Assembly (NCBI GenBank): GCA_913051785.1
Contig: CAJXCK010000004.1
Location: forward strand, 1-50,187
Direction: 5' to 3'
Source of the DNA: an uncultured Gammaproteobacteria bacterium
GTDB taxonomy: Bacteria; Pseudomonadota; Gammaproteobacteria; Pseudomonadales; Azotimanducaceae
Length of the DNA stretch: 50,187 nucleotides
In this document: one piece after another, positions 36,421-45,836 of the stretch
Numbering within the stretch: the first letter of the stretch is position 1
Layout of the letters: every line of letters starts with the position of its first letter
Program-made: the position numbers and the translations under genes
The notes under the pieces: generated by a model
What the model was told of the DNA's origin: nothing
The model's database searches: none
What the model saw: the letters and a program-made list of their open reading frames with translations, nothing else

Positions 36421-37217
36421 TTGCGTACACCTCCGCTAGCAAGAATAACTTCTCCTGTAATCCAGTTAGATTCTGGAATGCACATGAGATAAATCGCGTT
36501 AGCTGCATCCTCGGGGCTGCCTATTCTGCCCAGTGGTGAGGCTATTTCTGACTGTTTTATCTGCTCCACACTCAATCCCACTTTGCGAGGCTGGCCTTTT
36601 ACCATTGAAATGTTGGGTTCTTTTTCATAAGGACTAGTAAGCCGCGTGTCGATCGCCCCAAAAGCGACAGCGTTCACCGTTACATTAAACCGACCCCATT
36701 CCTTGGCTAAAGTTTTTGTAATACCCAAGACGGCCGCTTTACCAGCGGAATAAGCCAATTGGGTTGGGCTACCGAACATACCAACGGTAGACGAAATATT
36801 GACCACTTTTCTCATTTCTGACGATCTATCCGCGTTTTGTCTTAGCCACCTGCCATAAGCCCTCAATATTCGAAATTGAGCTCCAGCGTGAATATCTAGC
36901 ATGGATTCCCACTGCTCATCCGACATGTTATGGATCGCACTATGCCAAATATAGCCTGCATTATTCACAACGATATCTAGGCCTCCCAACGCATCTACGG
37001 AAAAATCGATTAAAGAATCAGCTGCCTCTGGATCATTTAGATCGGCGGGGTAAGGGATCGAACCAGGCAGGCTATTCGCGACTTCTTCGGCTACGTCCGC
37101 ATCGAGGTCATTTACGATCACTCTAGCACCGGCTTGGCTTAGTTTTTTCGCAGTCGCCGCACCAATACCCCTACCTGACCCAGTAACCAGCGCTGATTTA
37201 CCCTCTAAACCAATCAT
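36417..37217 (-). CDS. SDR family oxidoreductase (downstream of glcB)
   Basis: A 266-residue classical SDR with T-G-S-G-R-G-I-G (12-19), an acidic D-L-D after strand two that favours NAD, V-V-N-N-A-G, the catalytic Ser in V-V-N-I-S-S-T-V-G, and Y-S-A-G-K. The C-terminus ends G-E-V-I-L-A-S-G-G, as in 3-oxoacyl-ACP-reductase-like dehydrogenases. It starts 17 bases after the malate synthase stop and is probably co-transcribed with it, perhaps feeding a hydroxy-acid into the glyoxylate/malate node. That link is inference. Confidence 0.9.
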   Translation of the reverse strand: MIGLEGKSALVTGSGRGIGAATAKKLSQAGARVIVNDLDADVAEEVANSLPGSIPYPADLNDPEAADSLIDFSVDALGGLDIVVNNAGYIWHSAIHNMSDEQWESMLDIHAGAQFRILRAYGRWLRQNADRSSEMRKVVNISSTVGMFGSPTQLAYSAGKAAVLGITKTLAKEWGRFNVTVNAVAFGAIDTRLTSPYEKEPNISMVKGQPRKVGLSVEQIKQSEIASPLGRIGSPEDAANAIYLMCIPESNWITGEVILASGGVRN

Positions 37218-37234
37218 GTCAGGTGATACTCCCG

Positions 37235-39439
37235 TTACATTCCAGCATATTTTACTTTTGCTTCCCGCCGACGAGCATGAAGAACAGGCTCGGTATACCC
37301 ACTAGGTTGCTCCGTTCCTGCGAAAATCAAGTCGCAAGCAGCCGCAAAGGCCACACTATCATCGAATCCAGGCGTCATATTGCGATACTCGGCATCCCCC
37401 TCATTTTGCTGATCCACCACGGCAGCCATTCTTTGTAAGGTTTCCTGAACTTGTTCTTTCGAGCAGATGCCATGATGCAACCAGTTAGCAATATGCTGAC
37501 TGGAAATACGAAGCGTTGCCCTATCTTCCATGAGGCCAACATTATTGATGTCGGGAACCTTGGAACAGCCAACTCCCTGATCTATCCAACGAACCACATA
37601 CCCCAAGATGCCTTGTACATTGTTGTCCAATTCCTTCTGCACCTCTTCTGATGATAAATTTTCTCCTGCAAGCAAAGGTATCTTCAAAATATCATCCACT
37701 CGTGCACTGGTTCTTTGCGACAAGTCTTCTTGAACAGAGGAAACAGCAATCTCATGATAATGAAGAGCGTGAAGCGAGGCGGCAGTTGGAGATGGCACCC
37801 ATGCGGTTGACGCACCGGCCTCAGGATGACCACGTTTTACATCAAGCATTTCTGCCATCTCGTCAGGTTTTGGCCACATCCCCTTTCCTATTTGTGCTCG
37901 ACCCCGAAAACCGGTAGAGAGTCCGACGTCAACGTTCGAGTCCTCATAGGCCTTAATCCAGGTTTGGGCCTTGATGACTTCCTTCGCCAAAACAGCTCCG
38001 GCTTCCATGCTGGTATGAATTTCATCCCCGGTTCTATCTAAGAAACCAGTGTTAATAAACACAACACGGTCCTTGGCCTCATAGATACACGCTTTCAGAT
38101 TTATGCTTGTGCGCCTTTCCTCATCCATTATTCCAATTTTGAGCGTGTTTCTCGCAATACCAAGCGTTTCTTCAACGTGGTCAAGAAGTGCAACGGCCAT
38201 GGCGACTTCGTCAGGCCCGTGCATTTTCGGCTTCACAATGTAGACGCTTCCAGCCCTTGAATTCTTTGCACCGTTTGTCTTTTTTAAATCGTGCATCGCG
38301 GCCAGTGATGTAACAAAACCGTCTAGGATACCCTCCGGAACCTCCTGCCCATCTCCATCCAAAACAGCATCTGTGGTCATCAAATGACCAACGTTGCGAA
38401 CAAGCATCAAGCTCCGACCGTGCATGATGAGAGGTTTCCCTTGGACACTTAGATATTCACGATCGAGGTTCAATGTTCTGGTTAGCTTTTTACCGTTCTT
38501 CTCAAGCACCTCTTGCAGGTCGCCCTTCATTAGACCGAGCCAATTGGCATAGACAACACATTTATCTTCCGAATCAACAGCTGCCACAGAGTCTTCACAA
38601 TCCTGAATCGTCGTGACCGCTGATTCGATGAATACATCTTTCACTCCAGCCTTGTGAACAGCTCCAACCGGGTGTGTTGGATCAATCAAAATATCAAAAT
38701 GTAGACCATTGTTTTGAAGCAGGATGTTGGTGGGCTCGGATTCGTTTACGAAACCGACGAACTGGCCCGGATCCTTCAAAGAAGTGTTGCCTCCATTGTC
38801 TAATATTGCACGTAGTTCTCTCTTCCCGTCAGATGAGGACCCAATACCGTATGCGGCGACGTCGGAATGGCTCCCGTCACTTAAGGGAAAAACCGAGTCT
38901 AGGACTGTCGCAACTCGCTCAACAACGAGCTCACCTCTAGCGGGGTTATAGCTTCCACCTTTTTCTCTGCCAGGTGACTCAGGAATTATATCCGTGCCGT
39001 AAAATGCATCGTATAAACTGCCCCATCGAGCATTGGCTGCATTAATCGCATACCGGGCATTCATCACCGGCACGACAAGCTGCGGTCCAGCAAGACTCGC
39101 AATTTCTTCGTCAACATTGGATGTAGTGATCTCAAAATCATTTGGCTCTGGAAGCAGGTAACCGATCTCCTGAAGGAAAGCTTTATATTCCTTTTCATTT
39201 AGTACCTGCCCTTTTCGTTCCAGGTGCCAGGCGTCAATTTTCTGCTGCAATTGATCGCGGATCTCGAGGAGCTTTTTATTGACTGGGCCCAACTCGCCCA
39301 AGCACTTTTCTAAGCCGCGCCAAAAACCTTCGAGCTCTACCCCCGTGCCCGGCAAAATCTCCTCAAGCACGAGCTGGTCTAGATCTTGTGCAACCTGCAG
39401 TGTTCCTCTTTGAACGCGTCCATTTTCTGAGACAACCAT
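37235..39439 (-). CDS. glcB: Malate synthase G
   Basis: Malate synthase G condenses glyoxylate with acetyl-CoA to malate, letting the cell grow on acetate, glycolate or other two-carbon sources. The 734 residues match isoform G (about 720-740). Recognisable blocks are [50 protein letters not shown] and the late G-V-G-C-S-K-V-P-D with [16 protein letters not shown] lies upstream of ATG 39439. The gene is divergent from the halohydrin-dehalogenase-like gene across 95 bases. No isocitrate lyase gene is in the window. Confidence 0.97.
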   Translation of the reverse strand: MVVSENGRVQRGTLQVAQDLDQLVLEEILPGTGVELEGFWRGLEKCLGELGPVNKKLLEIRDQLQQKIDAWHLERKGQVLNEKEYKAFLQEIGYLLPEPNDFEITTSNVDEEIASLAGPQLVVPVMNARYAINAANARWGSLYDAFYGTDIIPESPGREKGGSYNPARGELVVERVATVLDSVFPLSDGSHSDVAAYGIGSSSDGKRELRAILDNGGNTSLKDPGQFVGFVNESEPTNILLQNNGLHFDILIDPTHPVGAVHKAGVKDVFIESAVTTIQDCEDSVAAVDSEDKCVVYANWLGLMKGDLQEVLEKNGKKLTRTLNLDREYLSVQGKPLIMHGRSLMLVRNVGHLMTTDAVLDGDGQEVPEGILDGFVTSLAAMHDLKKTNGAKNSRAGSVYIVKPKMHGPDEVAMAVALLDHVEETLGIARNTLKIGIMDEERRTSINLKACIYEAKDRVVFINTGFLDRTGDEIHTSMEAGAVLAKEVIKAQTWIKAYEDSNVDVGLSTGFRGRAQIGKGMWPKPDEMAEMLDVKRGHPEAGASTAWVPSPTAASLHALHYHEIAVSSVQEDLSQRTSARVDDILKIPLLAGENLSSEEVQKELDNNVQGILGYVVRWIDQGVGCSKVPDINNVGLMEDRATLRISSQHIANWLHHGICSKEQVQETLQRMAAVVDQQNEGDAEYRNMTPGFDDSVAFAAACDLIFAGTEQPSGYTEPVLHARRREAKVKYAGM

Positions 39440-39534
39440 TAATTTTTCCTAACGAACCTTTCGAGCAACATTATATACTCTGATAGTTAGAATTTTCAGC
39501 TAAGGCGACCCAAAGAGTCGTTCTGGGGGTTTTT

Positions 39535-40218
39535 ATGAGCAAGAGATTAGAAGGGAAAAGGGTTCTAGTAACTCAATCCAATAATTATATGGGACCAGCA
39601 ACGATCGAGTTGTTTGAGAAAGAAGGAGCAATTGTAACAGCCGATTCTTCCGACCTTACCGAAACTAACAGATGCAACGACTTAATAGAGTCAGCTGGTA
39701 TTATCGACATTCTTGTAGCCAACTTAGCGTCTGAAAACTTTAGCGGCATTCCGACATCTGACTTAACGGATGAAGATTGGAACACCGCCTTCGACGTGAT
39801 GGTTCACCCTTTACATAAACTGTCTAGAGCAGTTATTCCTCAAATGGTCGAGCGCCAGGCAGGGAAAATCATAGTCTATGGCAGCGCTTCAGCTCTCAAG
39901 GGTATGCGAACCCTGGCCGCCTATAGCGCAGCAAGGTCGGCGCAGGTTGGTTACGTTCAGTCCCTCGGCGTTGAGCTTGCTCCTCACAATGTCCAAGTGA
40001 ACTTAATTGCACAGAATTACGTTGAGAACCCTATCTACTATCCAGAATCGTTGCGGTCCCAAGAGAAATTCCAGAATTCACTAAAACGGCAGGTGCCTCT
40101 GGGAAGGCTCGCTCGCGCCGAAGAGGATGCTCAATTCGCGTTATTCCTCGCATCAAATGAAAGCGATTTTTTTGTCGGGCAAGCGATTCCATTCTCCGGT
40201 GGGTGGGTACAGAGGTAA
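39535..40218 (+). CDS. Probable halohydrin dehalogenase (SDR-derived)
   Basis: Halohydrin dehalogenases convert vicinal halo-alcohols to epoxides plus halide, reversibly and without NAD(P). The 227-residue protein has the SDR fold but not its signatures. T13-x4-Y18-x-G20 replaces the Gly-rich cofactor loop, and S117-x12-Y130-x3-R134 replaces the usual Ser/Tyr/Lys with Arg. Both are the motifs that define this family. N161-Y162 followed by P-I-Y-Y-P at 166-170 matches the halide-site loop of HheC-type enzymes (N-Y ... P-Y-F-Y-P). The C-terminus S-G-G-W-V-Q-R is shorter than in HheC. The call is from motifs only; substrate and halide are unknown. Glyoxalase I and a GST follow on the same strand. 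Confidence 0.8.
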   Translation: MSKRLEGKRVLVTQSNNYMGPATIELFEKEGAIVTADSSDLTETNRCNDLIESAGIIDILVANLASENFSGIPTSDLTDEDWNTAFDVMVHPLHKLSRAVIPQMVERQAGKIIVYGSASALKGMRTLAAYSAARSAQVGYVQSLGVELAPHNVQVNLIAQNYVENPIYYPESLRSQEKFQNSLKRQVPLGRLARAEEDAQFALFLASNESDFFVGQAIPFSGGWVQR

Positions 40219-40268
40219 CTGAGCGAACATCATAATTCCAGAGACAATGTTAAGGGAGGAGAAGCAGT

Positions 40269-40688
40269 ATGAAGTACCTGCACACGATGGTTAGAGTGGC
40301 GGATCTAGACGACTCACTGAAGTTTTATTGTTCGGCACTCGGACTAACAGAGCTACGTCGATATGAGAATGAGCAAGGGCGCTTCACCTTAGTATTTCTA
40401 TCCGCGCCAGAGGATGAAGAAGCGCAAGTCGAACTTACCTATAACTGGGATACTGAAGACTATGACGGTGGACGCAACTTTGGCCATCTGGCCTATAACG
40501 TAGATGATATTTATGAGAGCTGCGAAAGACTGCGGGATCATGGAGTCGTTATAAACCGACCACCAAGGGACGGTTACATGGCATTTGTAAGATCACCGGA
40601 TGGTATTTCAGTGGAGTTACTGCAAAAAGGAAAACCTCTCGAATCAAAAGAGCCGTGGAAAAGTATGGAGAACGTGGGAGAATGGTAA
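40269..40688 (+). CDS. gloA: Glyoxalase I (lactoylglutathione lyase)
   Basis: GloA turns the methylglyoxal-glutathione hemithioacetal into S-lactoylglutathione in the cytoplasm. The 139-residue VOC protein carries the four metal ligands at expected places: H5 in L-H-T-M-V-R-V, E55 in V-E-L-T-Y-N-W, H73 in F-G-H-L-A-Y, and E116 in S-V-E-L-L. The length and the T-Y-N-W pattern are those of the short bacterial, usually nickel-dependent, type. A strong GGGAGGAG lies upstream of ATG 40269. It sits 50 bases after the dehalogenase-like gene and 26 bases before the GST gene. A related VOC glutathione lyase activity cannot be excluded. Confidence 0.9.
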   Translation: MKYLHTMVRVADLDDSLKFYCSALGLTELRRYENEQGRFTLVFLSAPEDEEAQVELTYNWDTEDYDGGRNFGHLAYNVDDIYESCERLRDHGVVINRPPRDGYMAFVRSPDGISVELLQKGKPLESKEPWKSMENVGEW

Positions 40689-40714
40689 AACTTATCTGAC
40701 TATGGAGGGAGACC

Positions 40715-41329
40715 ATGAAACTTTATAACTCTGTTGGGCCCAACCCTCACGTTGTGAGGATGTATGCAGCCGAGTGCGGCGTAGCCTTAGAACTGGAAGA
40801 AGTCGATCTGATGGGAGGAGCTAACCGCCAAGAGGACTACCTTAAGCTCAATCCTTCGGGTCAGCTACCTTGCTTAGAAACCGAAGCTGGCAATCTCATT
40901 GCCGAGGTGACAGCCATCTGCGAATACATTGATGAAAAAGCGGATGGGGTGACGTTAATCGGGACTACCGACGAAGCCAGAGCTAATACAAGGATGTGGA
41001 CGAGAAGAATAGATTTAGGAATATGCGAACCTTTAGCAAACGGATTTCGATACAGTGAAGGTTTACCAATTTTTAAAGATAGAATGACCACCATACCTGC
41101 GGCAGCAGAGGGATTGAAACAGATAGCCCGAGAAAAAATGTCTTGGCTGAACGATCAGATGGACGACGGACGACCTTTCATTGGCGGCACGGTAGTGAGC
41201 CTGGCAGACGTCGTGCTTTACTGTTTCCTGAACTTTGGCAAAGCCATCGGCCAACCGTATGACGTGGAACTTAGTAATTTGAATGCGTGGTTCGAATCAA
41301 TGAATGCTCGGGAGACTGCAACCGCGTAA
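40715..41329 (+). CDS. Glutathione S-transferase
   Basis: A 204-residue cytosolic-type GST. The thioredoxin-fold N-terminal domain has N-P-S-G-Q-L-P52-C-L-E with the cis-Pro, and A-E64-V-T-A-I-C-E-Y-I-D, where Glu binds the glutathione gamma-Glu and Val replaces the more usual Ser. The helical C-terminal domain has the late F-I-G-G-T-V-V-S-L-A-D-V-V-L motif (N-capping box). GGAGG lies eight bases before ATG 40715. Its place after the dehalogenase-like gene and glyoxalase I suggests conjugation of epoxides or other electrophiles to glutathione; this is inference. Confidence 0.9.
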   Translation: MKLYNSVGPNPHVVRMYAAECGVALELEEVDLMGGANRQEDYLKLNPSGQLPCLETEAGNLIAEVTAICEYIDEKADGVTLIGTTDEARANTRMWTRRIDLGICEPLANGFRYSEGLPIFKDRMTTIPAAAEGLKQIAREKMSWLNDQMDDGRPFIGGTVVSLADVVLYCFLNFGKAIGQPYDVELSNLNAWFESMNARETATA

Positions 41330-41442
41330 ATTTTGAACCGTGCGACTAAACTAGAAATCCGAGTTTGTTTTCACGTTAAATTCAGACAGTCGGCGCTAAC
41401 TTTCGATGGTGAAGAAAGATCTAACTTTTGCTAGGAAAGAGA

Positions 41443-41468
41443 GTAACATCATCGTTACGAAACGTAAC
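41443..41468. promoter_or_regulatory. Candidate operator upstream of the RND pump operon
   Basis: GTTACG-AAA-CGTAAC (41454-41468) is a perfect 6-bp inverted repeat, and a further GTAAC at 41443-41447 pairs with the same GTTAC around six bases. Three half-sites thus lie in 26 bases, 24 bases before the adaptor ATG. This looks like a binding site for a TetR- or MarR-type repressor, as is usual for RND pumps, but no such regulator is encoded in the window. Confidence 0.45.
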
Positions 41469-41491
41469 ACCTGTCGAGGATTACCCCAATA

Positions 41492-42643
41492 ATGAAAAAG
41501 ACTTACGCTTGGTCTATAGGGATTGCTGTAGCCATTTTGGGCTGGCTTGGGTCGGGGCTGTATTTCACGGAAGGCAAGTCAATCGAGCCATCAATAGCGG
41601 ATCAGAGGCTGCGTGATGCCGAGGTAGCAGCTGACCGAATTCCTACCAACGTAAAAATAAAAAGCTCGGTCGCCAAAGAGATCACGAGATACTCCACCAC
41701 CAGCGGTAAGACACAAAATAAACGAACAGTTGTTACCAGAACTGAAACAACAGGAAAAATAGTCTCTCGGCCTGTGGAAAGAGGCGACTTCGTCAAAGCT
41801 GGTGCTGTACTGTGCGAAATATCGGTGGAAGACCGGAAAGCCACACTCACTGAGGCAGAACAACGCCTTGCTCAAGCAAAAATCGATTTTCTCGGTGCAC
41901 AAAAACTGAGGAAACAAGGTTTCAATTCGGAGAGTGCCATCGCGGCGGCCAAAACAATGCTTGCTCAAGCCCAGGCGAGCCTCAAGCGCAGCCTCGTTCA
42001 GCTTGAAAAAACGAAGGTTCATGCGCCTTTTGATGGGATCGTAGAGCAGGTGCACTTAGAAGAAGGTGATTTCGTCAATCCGGGCCAAGCTTGTGGGACA
42101 GTGATCGATCTTGACCCCATGCTCTTGACGGCGCGGGTGTCGCAAACGGAAGTTCAAGACTTAAAGACTGGTATGAGGGTGCGGGGAACCATAAACGGTA
42201 CACAGACAATCTTCGGAGCTATTACTTTTATTGGAAGCCAAAGTGATGTCGAGACACGAACCTATCCCATAGAGGTTCAGGTGGCCAATGAAGATCTGAA
42301 GTACAGGTCCGGTTTTTCGGTCGAAATAGAAATCCCGATGGGAGAGACCTTTGCACATCAAATATCCCCCGCTCTACTGACCCTCGATGATCGGGGTGAT
42401 GTGGGCATTCGCGTAGTGGACGAAGAAGCCAGAGTACAATTTTATAATGTCTCGATCGTCGCCGAAGATCTCGCCGGGGTTTGGGTGAGTGGACTCCCTT
42501 ACAAGACTGATATTATTACAGTAGGACAAGAGATTGTGGTTGCCGGTGAGAGAGTAACTGCCTCCTACTCATCGAACCAAGGAATCACACAAAATATTTC
42601 CAATACAATTGGCGCTGCCTCTTCAGCAGGACTGAGCCCATAG
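41492..42643 (+). CDS. RND efflux periplasmic adaptor subunit (HlyD/MFP family)
   Basis: A 383-residue membrane fusion protein that links the inner-membrane RND pump to an outer-membrane channel. It has an N-terminal membrane anchor (about 5-24), then a split lipoyl domain (G-K-I-V-S-R-P-V-E-R-G-D-F-V-K and V-H-A-P-F-D-G-I-V-E-Q-V) around a short coiled-coil hairpin (about 118-175), then beta-barrel domains. GAGGA lies upstream of ATG 41492. It is longer at the N-terminus than AcrA-type proteins and has no lipobox, so it is anchored by its helix. The pump gene follows four bases later; no outer-membrane channel gene is near. Confidence 0.93.
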   Translation: MKKTYAWSIGIAVAILGWLGSGLYFTEGKSIEPSIADQRLRDAEVAADRIPTNVKIKSSVAKEITRYSTTSGKTQNKRTVVTRTETTGKIVSRPVERGDFVKAGAVLCEISVEDRKATLTEAEQRLAQAKIDFLGAQKLRKQGFNSESAIAAAKTMLAQAQASLKRSLVQLEKTKVHAPFDGIVEQVHLEEGDFVNPGQACGTVIDLDPMLLTARVSQTEVQDLKTGMRVRGTINGTQTIFGAITFIGSQSDVETRTYPIEVQVANEDLKYRSGFSVEIEIPMGETFAHQISPALLTLDDRGDVGIRVVDEEARVQFYNVSIVAEDLAGVWVSGLPYKTDIITVGQEIVVAGERVTASYSSNQGITQNISNTIGAASSAGLSP

Positions 42644-42647
42644 TACG

Positions 42648-45600
42648 ATGTTCAAAATAATTGAGGCCGCGGTCAAGCGGCCCCGAACGACCTTACTTCT
42701 TATGGCGATGATTGTGATCACAGGCCTGATATCAAGAAGTAACATCCCTATCGAATCCGACCCCCAAGTAGATGTGCCTTGGTTCGCAATCACCATCATT
42801 CATGAGGGCATTTCGCCAGAGGATGCGGAGCGGATGCTCATCATGCCGATGGAGAAAGAACTGAGGCAGGTCGAGGCCATCAAAGAGATGACAGCATTTG
42901 GTTCAGAAAATGCTGGAACCATCATGCTCGAATTTTCTGCGGGAACTGACATGAACGTGGCACAACAGGATGCCAGAGAAGCCGTTGACCGAGCAAAAGC
43001 GGAGCTCCCGAACGAAGCTGAAGAACCTATATTGCAGGAGATGAGCCCGAACGATTATCCAACTATTAACATCAACCTTAGCGGGGATGTTCCAGAGCGA
43101 ATGCTTTACGGCATCGCGCTAGATTTGAGGGATCAGATTGAATCTATACCAGAGATTCTCGAGGCGGAACTCTTCGGAGCGCGAGAGGAAGTTCTAGAGA
43201 TAGAGATAGACCCTCTAGAGTTAGAGACGTACCAGCTTTTACCAGAGCAAATCATTAACACGGTTATGAGGAACAATCGCTTAATCCCAGCGGGTAATCT
43301 TGACGGAGGAAAGGGAAGTTTTTCCGTCAAGGTTCCTGGCATAATTGAAAACTACGATGATCTGTTCGATCTCCCCTTAAAAACCGATGGTAATAGGGTC
43401 ATCACACTCCAAGATATCGCGAAAGTAAGAAGAACATTCAAAGACAAGACCGGGTACAGCAGAGTCAACGGTGAAGACACCATGAGACTAGCCGTCACAA
43501 AGCGGGTCGGTGCGAACGATATTGATACATCAAAAGCAGTTAAGGATATCGTCGAGAGCGCTAGGCCAGGGTTGCCAGCGGAGGTGAATTTGTTCTATTC
43601 GCAAGATGTTGCGCCAATGTCATTGAAAACCGTCAATGAATTAGAAGGCAATCTTTTGACAGCACTCGGACTCGTGATGGTTATCGTCGTCGCTGCAATG
43701 GGTCTGCGAAGCGGAATCATTGTTGGATTAGGAATTCCGGTGTCATTCCTTTTTGCGATGATTTTTATCACTCAATTCGGCTTTACGTACAATTTTATGG
43801 TGATTTTTGGAATGCTCCTTGGCCTCGGCATGCTAATCGATGGTGCAATCGTCGTAACAGAATACGCCGACAGAAAAATGACGGAGGGCGCCAGTCGCGG
43901 AGAGGCCTACCTGACCGCGTCTCGAAGAATGTTCTGGCCTGTAACTGCTTCAACGGCAACCACCCTGGCCGTTTTTCTTCCCCTGATGGCTTGGCCCGGA
44001 GTATCGGGTCAGTTCATGAGCTATTTGCCTATTACGGTATTTTGCGTATTAAGCGGCTCGCTACTTTATGCTCTTATTTTTGGACCAACTATCGGTGCAC
44101 TTTTCGGGAAAGCAGGACAAAGTACTCCCGATGCAATAGAACATCAAAGCATCTTGGATACGGGCGACCCTAAAAAATTAGCTGGCTTCACTGGTCTCTA
44201 CGCAAGGCTACTTGGCTTCTGCGCCCGAAATAGTGTGGGGGTTTTACTCTTAACCTTCACGATCTTAGTCGCAACCTTCTGGTCATACGGTCAATATGGA
44301 GCAGGTGTTATTTTTTTCAATGCTGGAGAAGTGGATCAGGGGCAAGTCAGCATCAGAGCGAGAGGAAATTACAGCGTCGATGAGATTAGGGATATCATGG
44401 TCGAGGTTGAATCCCAGGTATTAAAGGTTGAGGGAATAGAGAGTCTGGACTCCTACACACTCGCCGGAGGAGATATGTCTCCAAATAGTAGCAATGACAA
44501 GATTGCTGGTATGTATCTGCAACTTTACGAGCGAAACCTTCGAGAAAGGCCAAGCTCGGAAATCTTCGATGAGATAAGACAACGAACGGATAACTTTCCT
44601 GGCATCGAAATAGAAGTTCGCGCAGAGGAAATGGGCCCACCCACGTTTAAGGATATTCAGATTGAATTAGCTTCTTATAATCGCAGTCTTCTTGATCCCG
44701 CCGTTGATAAAATTGTGAACTATATGGAAACGGAAGTCAGCCAGATCAGAGATATAGAAGATAGCAGAGCCTTACCGGGAATAGAGCTTCGTTTTGCTGT
44801 CGACAGAGAGCAAGCGGCTTTGTACAACGCCGACGTAACCCAAGTCGGGATTGCGATACAACTCATAACTAATGGTATCAAGGTTGGCGAATACCGACCG
44901 GAGCGGGCGGATGATGCTGTTGATATTCGAGTTAGGTATCCCAGAGAAGAGCGCGGCTTGCTGGCTTTCGAAAAACTCAAGATCAGCACTAACAACGGGC
45001 TAGTGCCAATGTCGAACTTTGTAAGACTGGAACCCGCTCAACGAATTACCACGGTAGAGAGGAGGGATGGGATACCCGTTAAAAACATTCGAGCGAATGT
45101 CGAAACTGGTGTGATACCAGATAATAAAGTAAAAGAAATAGAAGCCTGGGTACGAAACCAAGATTGGCATCCGGAACTTCGCATCAAATTCAGAGGTGCT
45201 AACGAAGAACAAAACGAGTCAATCGAATTCGTGGGAGCCGCCTTCGGTCTATCCTTACTCCTTATGTTCGTACTAATGGTCACCCAATTTAACAGCTTTT
45301 ATCAGTCAGCCCTTGTGCTCTTTGCCGTAGTACTTTCAACTGCGGGAGTCTTTATCGGACTGCTGGTAACGGGTAACGCCTTTAGCGCAATTCTAACAGG
45401 CACGGGAATCGTTGCTTTAGCCGGTATCGTTGTTAACAACAATATAGTGCTGATCGACACTTACAATACACTGAAAAGGGAAAGCCCAAACGCAGACTAT
45501 ATAGATATTATTGTCAGAACGGGTGCACAACGATTAAGACCAGTTCTTTTAACCACAATAACAACAGTTTGTGGGTTGATTCCTTTGGCCAACAATATGA

Positions 45601-45836
45601 GTGTTGACCTTATTAATAGGGAGATCCAACAAGCTGGGATGATGTCATCTTTCTGGACCCCTCTCACTCAAGCGATTGCATCGGGACTTACATTTGCCAC
45701 TGCGCTAACTCTTGTCACGACTCCGGCAATGCTGGCGATACCTCATCAAATAAGAGGTATGCACCATCGGTTCAGCAAAAAGTTACCGAAACTCGGACTT
45801 AAAACTCTGGGGAATCGCCCAGTATCCGGTGGATAG
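42648..45836 (+). CDS. RND efflux permease (HAE-like)
   Basis: A 1062-residue inner-membrane pump with the RND layout: first helix, a large periplasmic loop, six helices, a second loop, and five more helices. Family marks include P-Q-V-D-V-P-W-F-A-I, the T-E-Y-A-D-R-K after helix 4, and the P-L-A-N-N-M-S region near the end. In helix 4 the sequence is M-L-I-D398-G399-A-I-V-V, so the second of the two Asp used by AcrB-type pumps is Gly. In helix 10, G-I-V-V-N930-N-N-I replaces the Lys of AcrB with Asn. Proton coupling must therefore rest mainly on D398, as in some other RND branches. The cargo is unknown. Confidence 0.95.
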   Translation: MFKIIEAAVKRPRTTLLLMAMIVITGLISRSNIPIESDPQVDVPWFAITIIHEGISPEDAERMLIMPMEKELRQVEAIKEMTAFGSENAGTIMLEFSAGTDMNVAQQDAREAVDRAKAELPNEAEEPILQEMSPNDYPTININLSGDVPERMLYGIALDLRDQIESIPEILEAELFGAREEVLEIEIDPLELETYQLLPEQIINTVMRNNRLIPAGNLDGGKGSFSVKVPGIIENYDDLFDLPLKTDGNRVITLQDIAKVRRTFKDKTGYSRVNGEDTMRLAVTKRVGANDIDTSKAVKDIVESARPGLPAEVNLFYSQDVAPMSLKTVNELEGNLLTALGLVMVIVVAAMGLRSGIIVGLGIPVSFLFAMIFITQFGFTYNFMVIFGMLLGLGMLIDGAIVVTEYADRKMTEGASRGEAYLTASRRMFWPVTASTATTLAVFLPLMAWPGVSGQFMSYLPITVFCVLSGSLLYALIFGPTIGALFGKAGQSTPDAIEHQSILDTGDPKKLAGFTGLYARLLGFCARNSVGVLLLTFTILVATFWSYGQYGAGVIFFNAGEVDQGQVSIRARGNYSVDEIRDIMVEVESQVLKVEGIESLDSYTLAGGDMSPNSSNDKIAGMYLQLYERNLRERPSSEIFDEIRQRTDNFPGIEIEVRAEEMGPPTFKDIQIELASYNRSLLDPAVDKIVNYMETEVSQIRDIEDSRALPGIELRFAVDREQAALYNADVTQVGIAIQLITNGIKVGEYRPERADDAVDIRVRYPREERGLLAFEKLKISTNNGLVPMSNFVRLEPAQRITTVERRDGIPVKNIRANVETGVIPDNKVKEIEAWVRNQDWHPELRIKFRGANEEQNESIEFVGAAFGLSLLLMFVLMVTQFNSFYQSALVLFAVVLSTAGVFIGLLVTGNAFSAILTGTGIVALAGIVVNNNIVLIDTYNTLKRESPNADYIDIIVRTGAQRLRPVLLTTITTVCGLIPLANNMSVDLINREIQQAGMMSSFWTPLTQAIASGLTFATALTLVTTPAMLAIPHQIRGMHHRFSKKLPKLGLKTLGNRPVSGG

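Noticed and set aside
37451-38041. Several plus-strand open frames inside glcB
   Set aside because: All are antisense to malate synthase G, have no ribosome binding site and no recognisable domains.
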